A stretch of DNA of 33,485 nucleotides from a virus: the IMG/VR virus record IMGVR_UViG_3300035698_029652, positions 1-33,485 of that record, one strand, 5' to 3'. Under the pieces are notes generated by a model. It was not told the origin of the DNA. It saw only the letters and a program-made list of their open reading frames with translations, and did not search any database. This document shows, one piece after another, positions 1-8,210 of the stretch. The position numbers and the translations under genes were made by a program. Each line of letters opens with the position of its first letter. Position 1 is the stretch's first letter.

Positions 1-165
1 AATACTTCAATAATTAAGAAAATAGTTGACCATGTTGAAGAAGAGTATAAAGATACAAATTATACTTTTGAAACTCCTAAAACAATTTGCCCTGTTTGTC
101 GGGAACAGGTAACCTCCTCCGTCGACCCCGAATACCTGCTTTTTCGAGAAATATACGAGTTATGA
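1..165 (+). CDS. C-terminal part of a CxxC zinc-finger-like phage protein, zero frame (partial)
   Basis: The gene enters from the left edge already open and stops at TGA 163-165. It encodes 54 residues with a CPVC pair followed by a segment ending DPEYLLF. A CxxC followed by a short DPxxxF-type ending is, from memory, reminiscent of phage T4 baseplate-hub assembly proteins of the gp26/gp51 type; this is a weak resemblance, not an identification. The reading frame appears to continue in the +1 frame at 142-147 (see next entry), so the stop at 163 may end only a short form. The codons for the CxxC region (about 90-140) are clearly more GC-rich than the surroundings. Confidence 0.55.
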   Translation, partial: NTSIIKKIVDHVEEEYKDTNYTFETPKTICPVCREQVTSSVDPEYLLFREIYEL

Positions 166-373
166 GTCCTATGATCAAAAGTTAGACGGAATGGAGAAAT
201 CTAGAATCGAAATAATGGAAAAAGTTATTGCATTCTCAGATAAACTAAAACTTCTAACTTTTGACGATATATATAATAAGATTAATGTAGCTACATTAGA
301 AAGTATGCTTAAGGCACAGGAACAGCGGGAAGCCAAAAAAAAGAAAGCCGCAGAAGTACCATTAGATCTATAA
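146..373 (+). CDS. +1-frame continuation of the CxxC protein (possible programmed frameshift product)
   Basis: This frame is open from 113 to the stop at 371-373. If a ribosome slips +1 on UUU (142-144) to UUC and skips C145, translation continues GAG AAA TAT and adds 75 residues, including an acidic-aromatic stretch, a predicted helix and a Lys/Glu-rich end. The alternative is a separate 60-residue gene starting at ATG 191. That ATG has only a weak GACGGA immediately before it, unlike the strong ribosome binding sites of most genes here, so continuation from upstream is preferred. A one-base homopolymer error (five T instead of four at 140-144) would also join the frames. Function is unknown. 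Confidence 0.6.
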   Translation, partial: EKYTSYESYDQKLDGMEKSRIEIMEKVIAFSDKLKLLTFDDIYNKINVATLESMLKAQEQREAKKKKAAEVPLDL

Positions 374-387
374 CAAGGAGAAAATTG

Positions 388-2217
388 ATGGAAAATAGAA
401 ACGAGAGAAAACCTAAGATCCCAAAGACCAATAGAATTGGTTTTAAAGGAACAGAGAAGACCATATGTAATGCAGCAAAAACAATGTCAAGAACATTGAT
501 ACCATGTTTAGGTCCATACGGGTCTAATACAATACTTCAAAAGGGTAAGTTGAATCATGAGATAACGAAGGATGGTTTTACTATACTTTCAAACTTATTT
601 TTTTTAGATGAAGGAGAACGTTTAGTATTTGATTTTATAAAGAAGATCTCTCAGAATCAGATGTTAGCTGTTGGAGATGGAACAACTTCTTCAATTATTC
701 TTGCTTCTAAACTTTATGAAGATTTATTTAACTTTAAGAAAGAACTTAAAATCCCAGGAAATATAATGGAAGATGTTATTGATGACATCAAAAAAATACT
801 TACTGGAAAAGTTAAAACTCATGCTAAACACATAGAAGAAGGTGAATTTGATAAACTTTATGATATAGCTCTTATATCTTCTAATTACAAAAAAGAAATA
901 GCTGACATAGTAATTGATACTTATAAAGAAATAGGATTTGGTGGGGTTGCATTCCCTGAACAATCTCTTTCAAAGAAAACAGCTATTAGTATATCTGAGG
1001 GTTATGAAATAAATAGACCTTTAGCTGCTAAGATTTATGCTAATGAAGGTGAAACTATTTGTAGACACAAGAAAGGTAAAAACTTTGTTAGAGTATTTGT
1101 TATTAAAGGAAGATTAGAACTTGCTGATTTAGACCTTCTTGGAGGTCTAATATTTCAGAGAGAAATTAATATGAAGGCAGCAAAGACTTCAGAACCTTCC
1201 CCAGTAGTAGTGGTGTGTTCAGGAATGGATGAAGCAAGTAGAAACTTCTTTAGTACGAATAGAGAAAAAGCTGGTCTTCCCATTGTTCCTGTCTTTGTAC
1301 CATATAAAGGTACACAAGCAGTCGTTGAAGAATATGGTGATTTAATGGCTGTTTTTGGTAATAGATATATTGACAAAGAAGCAGGTGATATCATTCCAAA
1401 AATGGAAGGATTCAAAGAAGCAGACGAATTTCTTGAAAAGTATATGATTGATATTGATGAGATTTATATTAATGACAGTGTAACAAGATTTATTGGTGTA
1501 AAGGGAAATGAAAATGCTCTTACTGCAAGAAAGACTGCAATTAAAGCATATTTGCAACATTTATCTTCAATTCAAGACCATGTTAATAGAAATGATAAAA
1601 TTAATATTACAAAGAGAAGATTGCTTAAGCTTGAGAATAAATTAGCAAAAATTTATATTGGTGGAGACACACAAGAAGAAATTACAAATAAGTTCTTTCT
1701 CCTTGAAGATACAATTCTTGCTGTAAAAGCTGCAATGGAATCTGGTTATGTTCCTGGTGGAAACTTAATTGTCCCTTATCTTATTAATAAAGAAGTGATG
1801 GGAAATAAAGAAATTTACAAACAGTTTAAAGATAAATACTTCTTTCATTTGAATACAGACGAAAAAGTTAGCAAACTCTTTAGTACAATTATAAATTCTT
1901 ACTCTTTTATCTTTGTAAAGATTCTTAATAACTTTTACGGTTATTTTGAGAAAACAGATTTTGCAAAACTTTTTGATAAGGTTAATGAGTGTATTGCAGA
2001 AGGAAAAATAATTAATTTAATGAAAAATGAAGTAATGGAAGATTTTGAAGAAACATCTATAATAAACAGTGCTAAAACTGAAATAGAAATTATTTCTTCT
2101 TCTTGTTCTATTTTAAAACTTTTACTTTCTTCAAACCAAATCATTTTAACTCCTGATGCTTATTACAGAAAGGAGATTATTGAAATGCAGGAATTGAAGA
2201 AGAAAAGGGGTTATTAA
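388..2217 (+). CDS. GroEL-like (Hsp60) chaperonin, phage-encoded
   Basis: The product is a 609-residue ATP-dependent chaperonin, expected to form a ring that folds phage or host proteins in the cytoplasm. Family signatures are visible in order: LGPYG (41-45), ITKDG (59-63), the nucleotide-binding GDGTT (96-100), and LEDTILA...ESGYVPGG near 440-460, matching the GroEL region that carries the ATPase aspartate. The three expected aspartates (TKDG, GDGTT, LED) are all present, so ATPase activity is plausible. The protein is longer than bacterial GroEL (about 548) and lacks the Gly-Met tail; the extra length lies after the ESGYVPGG region. ATG 388 is chosen over TTG 385 because AAGGAG (375-380) lies 7 bases before it. 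No GroES gene is seen in the window. A strong terminator follows. Confidence 0.93.
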   Translation: MENRNERKPKIPKTNRIGFKGTEKTICNAAKTMSRTLIPCLGPYGSNTILQKGKLNHEITKDGFTILSNLFFLDEGERLVFDFIKKISQNQMLAVGDGTTSSIILASKLYEDLFNFKKELKIPGNIMEDVIDDIKKILTGKVKTHAKHIEEGEFDKLYDIALISSNYKKEIADIVIDTYKEIGFGGVAFPEQSLSKKTAISISEGYEINRPLAAKIYANEGETICRHKKGKNFVRVFVIKGRLELADLDLLGGLIFQREINMKAAKTSEPSPVVVVCSGMDEASRNFFSTNREKAGLPIVPVFVPYKGTQAVVEEYGDLMAVFGNRYIDKEAGDIIPKMEGFKEADEFLEKYMIDIDEIYINDSVTRFIGVKGNENALTARKTAIKAYLQHLSSIQDHVNRNDKINITKRRLLKLENKLAKIYIGGDTQEEITNKFFLLEDTILAVKAAMESGYVPGGNLIVPYLINKEVMGNKEIYKQFKDKYFFHLNTDEKVSKLFSTIINSYSFIFVKILNNFYGYFEKTDFAKLFDKVNECIAEGKIINLMKNEVMEDFEETSIINSAKTEIEIISSSCSILKLLLSSNQIILTPDAYYRKEIIEMQELKKKRGY

Positions 2218-2224
2218 TTTAAAA

Positions 2225-2259
2225 GGGGGAAGAATTTTTATTTCTTCCCCTTAATTTTT
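2225..2259 (+). terminator. Rho-independent terminator after the chaperonin gene
   Basis: GGGGAAGAA (2226-2234) pairs with TTCTTCCCC (2242-2250) around a T-rich loop and is followed by TTAATTTTT. It lies 9 bases after the chaperonin stop and before the next ribosome binding site. Confidence 0.8.
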
Positions 2260-2273
2260 CATACGAGGTAAAT

Positions 2274-3038
2274 ATGGCTGAAGACAAAAAGAAATTTGAT
2301 TTAAAATTAACTCTAAGTACTTTTTTAAAGAACCCATCTGGTTCTAACAGTGCATATTTAGCTAGTAGAAAATTAATCATTGCTAGTTTAAGAGATGCAT
2401 TTAATAAACTAATAAAGAAACATAAAACTTTTGTTTATTATACATTTGATACTGGAAAAGAATTAATATATCATATAAAGATTCCTAGTGAAAGAGAAGA
2501 AGCTAAAAGAGTTATTTATTATGATGTAATATTCGAAATAGAGTACGATAAAAACTCAATACCAACATACTTTGATAATAATAGTTTAAGAGTGTTTAGT
2601 AATTCTCCTTCTTTTGGTTTCACTTATGGATACGTGGTAGCAAAGAATGATCTATTACCCAAGTGGTTAGACAAGAAAGTATCAAAAGAAATGAAGAATA
2701 AAAAACCTACTAAAAGAAATCCAGTAGAATCTTTAGGCTTTGAAAAGTCTTTATATTTTGCAGCTTTGTTTATTAAAGAAAAGAAATTAAATTTATATTC
2801 TAATGCCAAAAAGAATATAAAGTTAAAACCGAATAAGAAGTTGATATCTTCTGGTATCAGGAGCATAGAAGATAAAACTAAAGAATACCATTTAACTAAA
2901 ATAACTAAAAAAGAAAAAGACAAAAGAGACAAGAAAGACAGTCAGATGCCCACTAAGAAAACAACAAAAACTAAAAAAGTTAAAAGAGTTACAGGAACTA
3001 AAAAGATTACAAAGGTTAGCAAAGTAAATGGAAGATAA
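2274..3038 (+). CDS. Conserved-looking phage protein of unknown function with a basic tail
   Basis: The gene encodes 254 residues. The first 170 look globular, with a beta-rich stretch (YYDVIFEIEYD near 83-93) and a FSNSPSFGFTYGYV segment near 106-119, the kind of dense aromatic motif seen in conserved large-phage proteins. The last 70 residues are dominated by lysine and threonine (KKTTKTKKVKR) and suggest nucleic-acid or charged-surface binding; this is inference only. ATG 2274 is preceded by CGAGGT. It sits alone between the chaperonin terminator and a promoter-like region, so its role cannot be inferred from an operon. Confidence 0.75.
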   Translation: MAEDKKKFDLKLTLSTFLKNPSGSNSAYLASRKLIIASLRDAFNKLIKKHKTFVYYTFDTGKELIYHIKIPSEREEAKRVIYYDVIFEIEYDKNSIPTYFDNNSLRVFSNSPSFGFTYGYVVAKNDLLPKWLDKKVSKEMKNKKPTKRNPVESLGFEKSLYFAALFIKEKKLNLYSNAKKNIKLKPNKKLISSGIRSIEDKTKEYHLTKITKKEKDKRDKKDSQMPTKKTTKTKKVKRVTGTKKITKVSKVNGR

Positions 3039-3039
3039 T

Positions 3040-3068
3040 TATAAATAGATATTATTAAAGAGTATAAT
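3040..3068 (+). promoter_or_regulatory. Candidate promoter region (TATAAATA and TATAAT boxes)
   Basis: The 63-base gap holds TATAAATA at 3040-3047, identical to the T4 late promoter consensus, and TATAAT at 3063-3068, a sigma70-like -10 box. Either could drive the gene starting at 3102. No convincing -35 box is visible, and such words arise by chance in AT-rich DNA. Confidence 0.35.
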
Positions 3069-3101
3069 ATTTATAAAGAGCGGATTAACGGAGGAAAACA
3101 A

Positions 3102-4547
3102 TTGGCTACAGAAATAATTAAAATTAAAATTCCTAATGGAAGTGAAAGAGTCTTTAATTTGTACAAGCAACGCTTTATGAATTCCGCTGAAGTGATAAGA
3201 GAAACCATGGATACAGTTTTCTCTTGTGGAGAAGATGGTCAACATATTCTTAAAAAATATGTAAAGCTTAAAGCAAAATATACTAAGACAAAAATGACTG
3301 ATGAAGAATTCTTTAAATATTTATTTAGACATGTCTTAGGTAAAGAGTATAATCGAATTTGTAATTCTCATATACAAGAAAAATATACTAAGACTATGTT
3401 AAAAGAAAAGAAAATCGAAAGTTATAGAGTTAAAGTAAAAGGAAAGAAAAAGAAAAGATATAGATTGATAGAAAAGAATGACAAGAAATCTTCAAATAAA
3501 CAGCTCTTAATGAATCACGATCATTGTGTTGACTTGCAAAAGATTTCATTCACTATGAAGTTTACTATTCCAATAATAGCTGACTTTGCAACAACAAAAG
3601 AAAAAGCTGTAGCTGATGAATATTTTATTGATTCATTTATTTGTATAATGGAAAAATATAATAGACATAATATAATTCTTAAACTAAATAAATTTATAAG
3701 TTCAAGAATATTAGCTACAAACTATTCTGATGATGTTATATGGAATTACCTAAGTAACGTATCAGTAGATATTTCCAATATGGTTTATTCAATGTTTAAC
3801 TTTGTAACTACTTTAATACTTTATAAACTCAATGCTACTAAGTTTCCTGTAACGTTTATTCATGGTTCTGTGAAGAATCAACTCAAGTATAAATTCAGGG
3901 AAAAGTTTCCAATACAATATAACCCTAAAATTGGAACTGATGAGGATAGTGATGGTATTACAAGTGCCAACAAAATGGAAATAACACTTGTTAGAAAAGA
4001 TGAAGGATCTTTTGTCCTTAATAATGTTAATAGAGATTTGGAATTTAATAGATTTCTAAAGAATAATAACATCACTGTTACAGAAGAAGAATTAAAACAT
4101 GCGATAAAAACTCTAAAATTAAACAAGTTTCAGAATCAAATACTATTCTTATTTTATAGTAAAATAATGGATAACTTTGATTTATACAAAGTGAATAAAA
4201 AGTTCTACTGTGCTTTATTATTAGCACTTAAGAAATGGTTAGAACAAAAAGAAGCTTATCAAATTTTACCTAAGATATTAACAGGTGTGATTGAAGATAA
4301 AATAAAAAGTAAACTGATGAATAAAAAGAACTTCATTAATAAGCTTATGGATTCAAAAATATTTATTGAAATACAAGATAAGTATTCTTTTATAGGTAGT
4401 CGTTTAGAAAAACGCAATCCTATCTTACAGTTAATAAGTTGGCTGTATTTTAATACTTTTATAGACGAGAACAGTGAAGAGTTGAATTATAGAATAGAAG
4501 ATGCAACATATGAACTTCTTCTATTATTAAGAGATATAAATCTTTAA
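3102..4547 (+). CDS. Large unknown phage protein (481 aa), TTG start
   Basis: I do not recognise this protein. It appears mostly helical and soluble, with a basic lysine-rich stretch near 100-135 (KVKGKKKKRYRLIEK) and a long helical C-terminal half rich in Leu, Lys and Ile. TTG 3102 is chosen because GGAGG (3090-3094) stands 7 bases before it; the next ATG (3177) has no comparable site and would remove a coding-like N-terminus. The gene follows a promoter-like gap and is closed by a hairpin at 4557-4581, so it may be a single-gene unit. No catalytic motif was seen. Confidence 0.8.
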   Translation: MATEIIKIKIPNGSERVFNLYKQRFMNSAEVIRETMDTVFSCGEDGQHILKKYVKLKAKYTKTKMTDEEFFKYLFRHVLGKEYNRICNSHIQEKYTKTMLKEKKIESYRVKVKGKKKKRYRLIEKNDKKSSNKQLLMNHDHCVDLQKISFTMKFTIPIIADFATTKEKAVADEYFIDSFICIMEKYNRHNIILKLNKFISSRILATNYSDDVIWNYLSNVSVDISNMVYSMFNFVTTLILYKLNATKFPVTFIHGSVKNQLKYKFREKFPIQYNPKIGTDEDSDGITSANKMEITLVRKDEGSFVLNNVNRDLEFNRFLKNNNITVTEEELKHAIKTLKLNKFQNQILFLFYSKIMDNFDLYKVNKKFYCALLLALKKWLEQKEAYQILPKILTGVIEDKIKSKLMNKKNFINKLMDSKIFIEIQDKYSFIGSRLEKRNPILQLISWLYFNTFIDENSEELNYRIEDATYELLLLLRDINL

Positions 4548-4556
4548 TTTTCTATG

Positions 4557-4583
4557 AACCCTAACCTTTATAGGTTGGGTTTA
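4557..4583 (+). terminator. Hairpin terminator candidate
   Basis: AACCC and AACC (4557-4566, one bulged T) pair with GGTTGGGTT (4573-4581) around loop TTTATA. Only a short T run follows, so termination may be weak. Confidence 0.5.
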
Positions 4584-4598
4584 TAATTTGGAGTTTAC

Positions 4599-5681
4599 AT
4601 GAAAGGAATAAAATTAATAGAATTTGTATTTAGAAAAAATGGCCTTGTGGCAAATTGGACTTCTTCAAGAGATGAACTCATAACTCGTTGTCCTTATTGT
4701 GGTGATAGTATGAAAGACCCTACACATGGACATCTTTATATTTCTGAGAAGAAACCTCATTCTTGGTATTGTCAAAAATGTGGTACTACTGCAGGTGTAC
4801 TATCAACTGATTTAATGAAGGATCTAAATATTTATGACAGTGACTTCGCTATTTATGCTCAGCAATTAAGTTATGATCATAAGTATGAAAAGATGGATTT
4901 GAATGAAAGAAAATCTGTAATAGAAAAAAGAAACATAGGTAAACAACCTGTAAATTTATATTATGATATAGGGAAGCTTGAAAGGAAGAAGTTGAAGTAT
5001 TTTAAAAGTAGAATGAATCTAAAAGAAAAAGACGAAGATTTAATTAAGAACTATAAGATAATAACAAACTTCAAACAATTCTTAACTTATAATAAGAAGA
5101 TTGCTAAGAATTTGTCTGTTAAGAAGGAACACCTTAAACAGCAAAAATATCTGAAAAATCTATATAATTTTTATAATGATTCGTGTATAGGATTTCTTTC
5201 TATTAACAATAGATATATTCACTTTAGAATAATAGATGAATTAGTTGAAGGGAAGAAACCTCATTGGAGGTGGAAAGTGTTACCACTTGATACTTCAAAC
5301 GTATATCCAAAATTTTATACTATATCAAATAAATTAGATTTAATGGAACCTTATTTGAATCTGCATTTAGCAGAGGGTGTGTTCGATATAATAGGTGTTA
5401 AAAACTTTTTAAACAGAGATGATAAATTTAAAGAACAGAATAATGTTTTTTGTTCTGCCACAGGTAAATCATACTTTAAAATAATACAAACGTTTTTAAG
5501 AGAAGGTTTTCTTGATACAAATGTTTATGTATATTCGGATAGTGATGTTAATAAATATTTCTTTAAGAATTTAAGAAAATTTGTTTATAAAGAAATTGAG
5601 CTAAATATATTTTATAACAAGTTAAGTAGTGACTTTGGTGTGAATAGTGATACGATAAAATTGAAGAAGTTAATATTGTAG
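4599..5681 (+). CDS. DNA primase (zinc finger plus TOPRIM)
   Basis: The protein is expected to make RNA primers for phage DNA synthesis. A zinc-binding domain is visible near the N-terminus: C31-x2-C34, H43/H45, then C58-x2-C61, as in CHC2-type or T7 gp4-type primases. TOPRIM catalytic features follow: the AEGVFD motif with E259, and the YSDSD motif with D314 and D316 for metal binding. At 360 residues it is a primase without a fused helicase; no helicase gene is in the window. Start ATG 4599 is preceded by TTGGAG. It begins a tightly spaced run with the next two genes, ending in RNase HI, which fits a replication cluster. Confidence 0.85.
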   Translation: MKGIKLIEFVFRKNGLVANWTSSRDELITRCPYCGDSMKDPTHGHLYISEKKPHSWYCQKCGTTAGVLSTDLMKDLNIYDSDFAIYAQQLSYDHKYEKMDLNERKSVIEKRNIGKQPVNLYYDIGKLERKKLKYFKSRMNLKEKDEDLIKNYKIITNFKQFLTYNKKIAKNLSVKKEHLKQQKYLKNLYNFYNDSCIGFLSINNRYIHFRIIDELVEGKKPHWRWKVLPLDTSNVYPKFYTISNKLDLMEPYLNLHLAEGVFDIIGVKNFLNRDDKFKEQNNVFCSATGKSYFKIIQTFLREGFLDTNVYVYSDSDVNKYFFKNLRKFVYKEIELNIFYNKLSSDFGVNSDTIKLKKLIL

Positions 5682-5689
5682 GAGGTATT

Positions 5690-6163
5690 ATGGTAACAAT
5701 GTCTGGTTTATTTGCCAAAAGTAATCCTGGTAAGGAAGTATTTGAAAAGTTGATTAAAGGAAGTGGGTTCTTTTATTTAAAAGAGTATCATCAGAAAGAT
5801 AAATTACCATTCGAGCTTAGTAGTTGTGTGACTTTAAAAGGAAGAGTAATTTTCTTCTCTCTTATAAATGGTGCAAAAACAGATGTTTCAGCGTTTATAC
5901 TTGATAAGGAATTTACAGAGATGGTGAAGACTACTTTTATTGAAGAGGGGATAGACAAAAAAATACGTCTTGAAATGAGTTATTTTTTTATAGAAGAAGA
6001 TGATACAGCAGAAGGGACTATTAAAGAATTCTTAGCTAAGCTAACGAAGCTTCAAGATGTTTATGAAAAATCTTTAAGTATTGAATTTTTTAAAAAAAAT
6101 GAACTTAAATTAAAAGAAATTGCAGAATTAGCTTTAAGTGAATATGCGATATTGGAGAAATAG
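5690..6163 (+). CDS. Unknown protein between primase and RNase HI
   Basis: The gene encodes 157 residues of unrecognised function, mixed alpha/beta in appearance with an acidic stretch (FFIEEDDTAEGT near 99-110) and a helical, Lys/Glu-rich C-terminus. Start ATG 5690 has a strong AGGAGGT site overlapping the primase stop region, only 8 bases after that gene. Its stop is at 6161-6163, one base before the RNase HI start. This tight packing between two replication genes suggests co-expression and possibly a replication role; this is inference from context only. Confidence 0.75.
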   Translation: MVTMSGLFAKSNPGKEVFEKLIKGSGFFYLKEYHQKDKLPFELSSCVTLKGRVIFFSLINGAKTDVSAFILDKEFTEMVKTTFIEEGIDKKIRLEMSYFFIEEDDTAEGTIKEFLAKLTKLQDVYEKSLSIEFFKKNELKLKEIAELALSEYAILEK

Positions 6164-6164
6164 A

Positions 6165-6848
6165 ATGACTAAAAAAATTAAAAAGAAATTCTTATACTGT
6201 TTTTGTGATGGTGCTAGCTCGTTCAGTCCTCCAATAGGTGGTTACGGTTATGCGTTTATAAGTAAAAATAAAAAAGTAATAAAGAAATATTATGGTAACG
6301 AAAATTCTACAACAAATAATAGAATGGAATTAATGGCATTCTATAAAGGTGTTAGAAGAGCTAATAAGATATTTGAAGGATTGGAAAAAATAGTGTTTTA
6401 TACTGATAGTGAATACCTTGTAAAAGGTTATAATGAATATATGGAAAGATGGAGAGAAAATGGTTGGAGAACAAATTCAAACAAAGAAGTACAAAATCTA
6501 GATATATGGAAAAAAATATATAAGGTTAAAGAAACTAACGAATTCAAAATAAAATTGAAGTGGGTTAAAGGACATCAGAAAGCTGATTCAAAAGATTGGA
6601 AAGCTAAGTTTAATAAAATTGCTGACGCTTTAGCTGTTAGAGCTAAAGAAAATCTACGTTCAGAAAAGATACAAAGAAGTGATGATTGTGAGTTTAACTT
6701 TGAAACATTCCTAAACCAATTAAAAAGAAAATACAAAAGACTTTCGAGAGAAACGACTAACAAAAGTCGTTCTAATCAGATTGCGGATGAAGCATATAAA
6801 GATATGAAAGTTTTAATAATTGAAGCGAAGAAAGAAAAGCTGATATAA
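6165..6848 (+). CDS. rnhA: Ribonuclease HI with a C-terminal extension
   Basis: RNase HI cleaves the RNA strand of RNA-DNA hybrids, here probably removing primers. The four catalytic acidic residues are present in the right context: D15 (FCDGA), E55 (NRMELMA), D81 (FYTDSEY) and D154 (KIADALA), with H137 in VKGHQKA. The WRENGW segment near 96-101 corresponds to the substrate-handling region of the family. The start is placed at ATG 6165, which has GGAG 8 bases upstream; the longer open frame from 6138 lies inside the preceding gene. The catalytic domain ends near 165, and about 60 basic residues follow that most RNase HI enzymes lack; they could bind nucleic acid or a partner. Confidence 0.9.
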   Translation: MTKKIKKKFLYCFCDGASSFSPPIGGYGYAFISKNKKVIKKYYGNENSTTNNRMELMAFYKGVRRANKIFEGLEKIVFYTDSEYLVKGYNEYMERWRENGWRTNSNKEVQNLDIWKKIYKVKETNEFKIKLKWVKGHQKADSKDWKAKFNKIADALAVRAKENLRSEKIQRSDDCEFNFETFLNQLKRKYKRLSRETTNKSRSNQIADEAYKDMKVLIIEAKKEKLI

Positions 6849-6867
6849 ACAAAGGAGAACAAAAGAA

Positions 6868-7425
6868 ATGACAGCTAATGCGATTTTTTATAAGCTTGAA
6901 AGTGAAGATAGGAGCAAAGGTAAAGGTATTTACGATCTTTATGAAAATAAAATAGAAAAATATCTTCCAGAATTTAAACCAGTTATAGAATATCTTAATA
7001 AAAACTCTAAAAATAAAAAGAATTATATAAACGATTTTGATATTTTATTTGCACTTAGAAAATATTTCTTAGAATATTTTGAGAAACATGAAGAATTAAA
7101 AGTAACTTTTAAAAATGTGTATGAAGTAATAAGAGATGCAATAGATGATTATGATTTATTTGAAGAAGTTATGTACGAAGATTTATCTTTTCCGCCTAAT
7201 TATGAAAAAATAAACTTTGTAGATTATTTACTTGAATATAGTAATATTGCATTCGAAATATTCTTTAATTGCTTCTATGATTTAACTAAATCCAACGATG
7301 TAATTAATTTTACGTTATTAGAAATAAATAACCTCTCTAATTTTGAGTATAAGGAAGTATGTTTTGCTATTTATAAGAATGAACTTTTTAGATTTATTTT
7401 TCGGAATATTGATTTGGATAAATGA
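6868..7425 (+). CDS. Unknown acidic helical protein (185 aa)
   Basis: The gene is preceded by AAAGGAGAA and encodes 185 residues, acidic and aromatic with repeated Tyr, Phe, Glu and Leu. It looks wholly helical and cytoplasmic. No motif was recognised. It follows RNase HI by 19 bases, and its stop overlaps the start region of the next gene, so the two are probably translated together. Confidence 0.7.
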   Translation: MTANAIFYKLESEDRSKGKGIYDLYENKIEKYLPEFKPVIEYLNKNSKNKKNYINDFDILFALRKYFLEYFEKHEELKVTFKNVYEVIRDAIDDYDLFEEVMYEDLSFPPNYEKINFVDYLLEYSNIAFEIFFNCFYDLTKSNDVINFTLLEINNLSNFEYKEVCFAIYKNELFRFIFRNIDLDK

Positions 7426-7426
7426 T

Positions 7427-8203
7427 ATGAGTATACTAGAGAAACACAATTATCTGAATAAAGGTATCAGATATTTAAAAAATGTCAAGATACGAGAATA
7501 TGACATGGTTGATGGTGGTTTCTCTATAATCAAGAAATATTCTCTTTTAAATAATAAGGAAATAGATAACTTATCCAACTTGTCTAAAATGGATAGACAT
7601 AAACGAGTAGGAATGTTAATAAGGAATAACTATGAACTAAGTAAAAATCTTCTTAATGGTTTTAAAGAAAGTAGATTATTATTTGCTGAGAAGAATAAAA
7701 TCAAAGAATTAAAAATTCTTTCAATAAAAAAAGATGCTTTGTTCATAATTGAAGATTCAGCTGATATATTAGAACTAGAAGGTAATATAAACTTTAAATT
7801 AAAAAACATTTATAGCTCATTTCTTCTCTTAGATAGAACTGAAATATACTATTCTAATAGAAAAAACTTTATGGATATAAAAGGAATATCAGAAGAAAAT
7901 ATAGAACTACATAGAGACTTTATGTACAATTTTATTAAAAAGATAATAAAGTCTAATGAATTAGACGGGTCAAAAAATAATCTATTTTCTTTGTTAAAAA
8001 GCTTTAGAGAACTCTATCTTTGCGGTCAACTAGATCTTGATTATTATAGAGAATTTAATGCTTCTTCCAAATTCAGACTAAACAAATTACTGTATGATAG
8101 CACGTTGTATGTTGATAAAATATCTGATGAGTTTATACCATATTTAAATACAGAGTATAACTATGTAATGATATTAAGGCATTTGATTAATAACTTATTG
8201 TGA
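7427..8203 (+). CDS. Unknown protein (258 aa), coupled to the preceding gene
   Basis: ATG 7427 comes one base after the previous TGA (7423-7425), which suggests translational coupling since only weak ribosome binding (TTGGAT) is seen. The open frame runs back to 7343, but that part overlaps the previous gene and has no usable ribosome binding site. The protein is helical, rich in Lys, Asn, Leu and Ser, without a membrane segment or recognised motif. Confidence 0.68.
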   Translation: MSILEKHNYLNKGIRYLKNVKIREYDMVDGGFSIIKKYSLLNNKEIDNLSNLSKMDRHKRVGMLIRNNYELSKNLLNGFKESRLLFAEKNKIKELKILSIKKDALFIIEDSADILELEGNINFKLKNIYSSFLLLDRTEIYYSNRKNFMDIKGISEENIELHRDFMYNFIKKIIKSNELDGSKNNLFSLLKSFRELYLCGQLDLDYYREFNASSKFRLNKLLYDSTLYVDKISDEFIPYLNTEYNYVMILRHLINNLL

Positions 8204-8210
8204 GAAGAAA

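Noticed and set aside
724-2144. Minus-strand open frames inside the chaperonin gene
   Set aside because: They overlap a confidently identified gene on the other strand and have cysteine/phenylalanine/serine-rich shadow composition.
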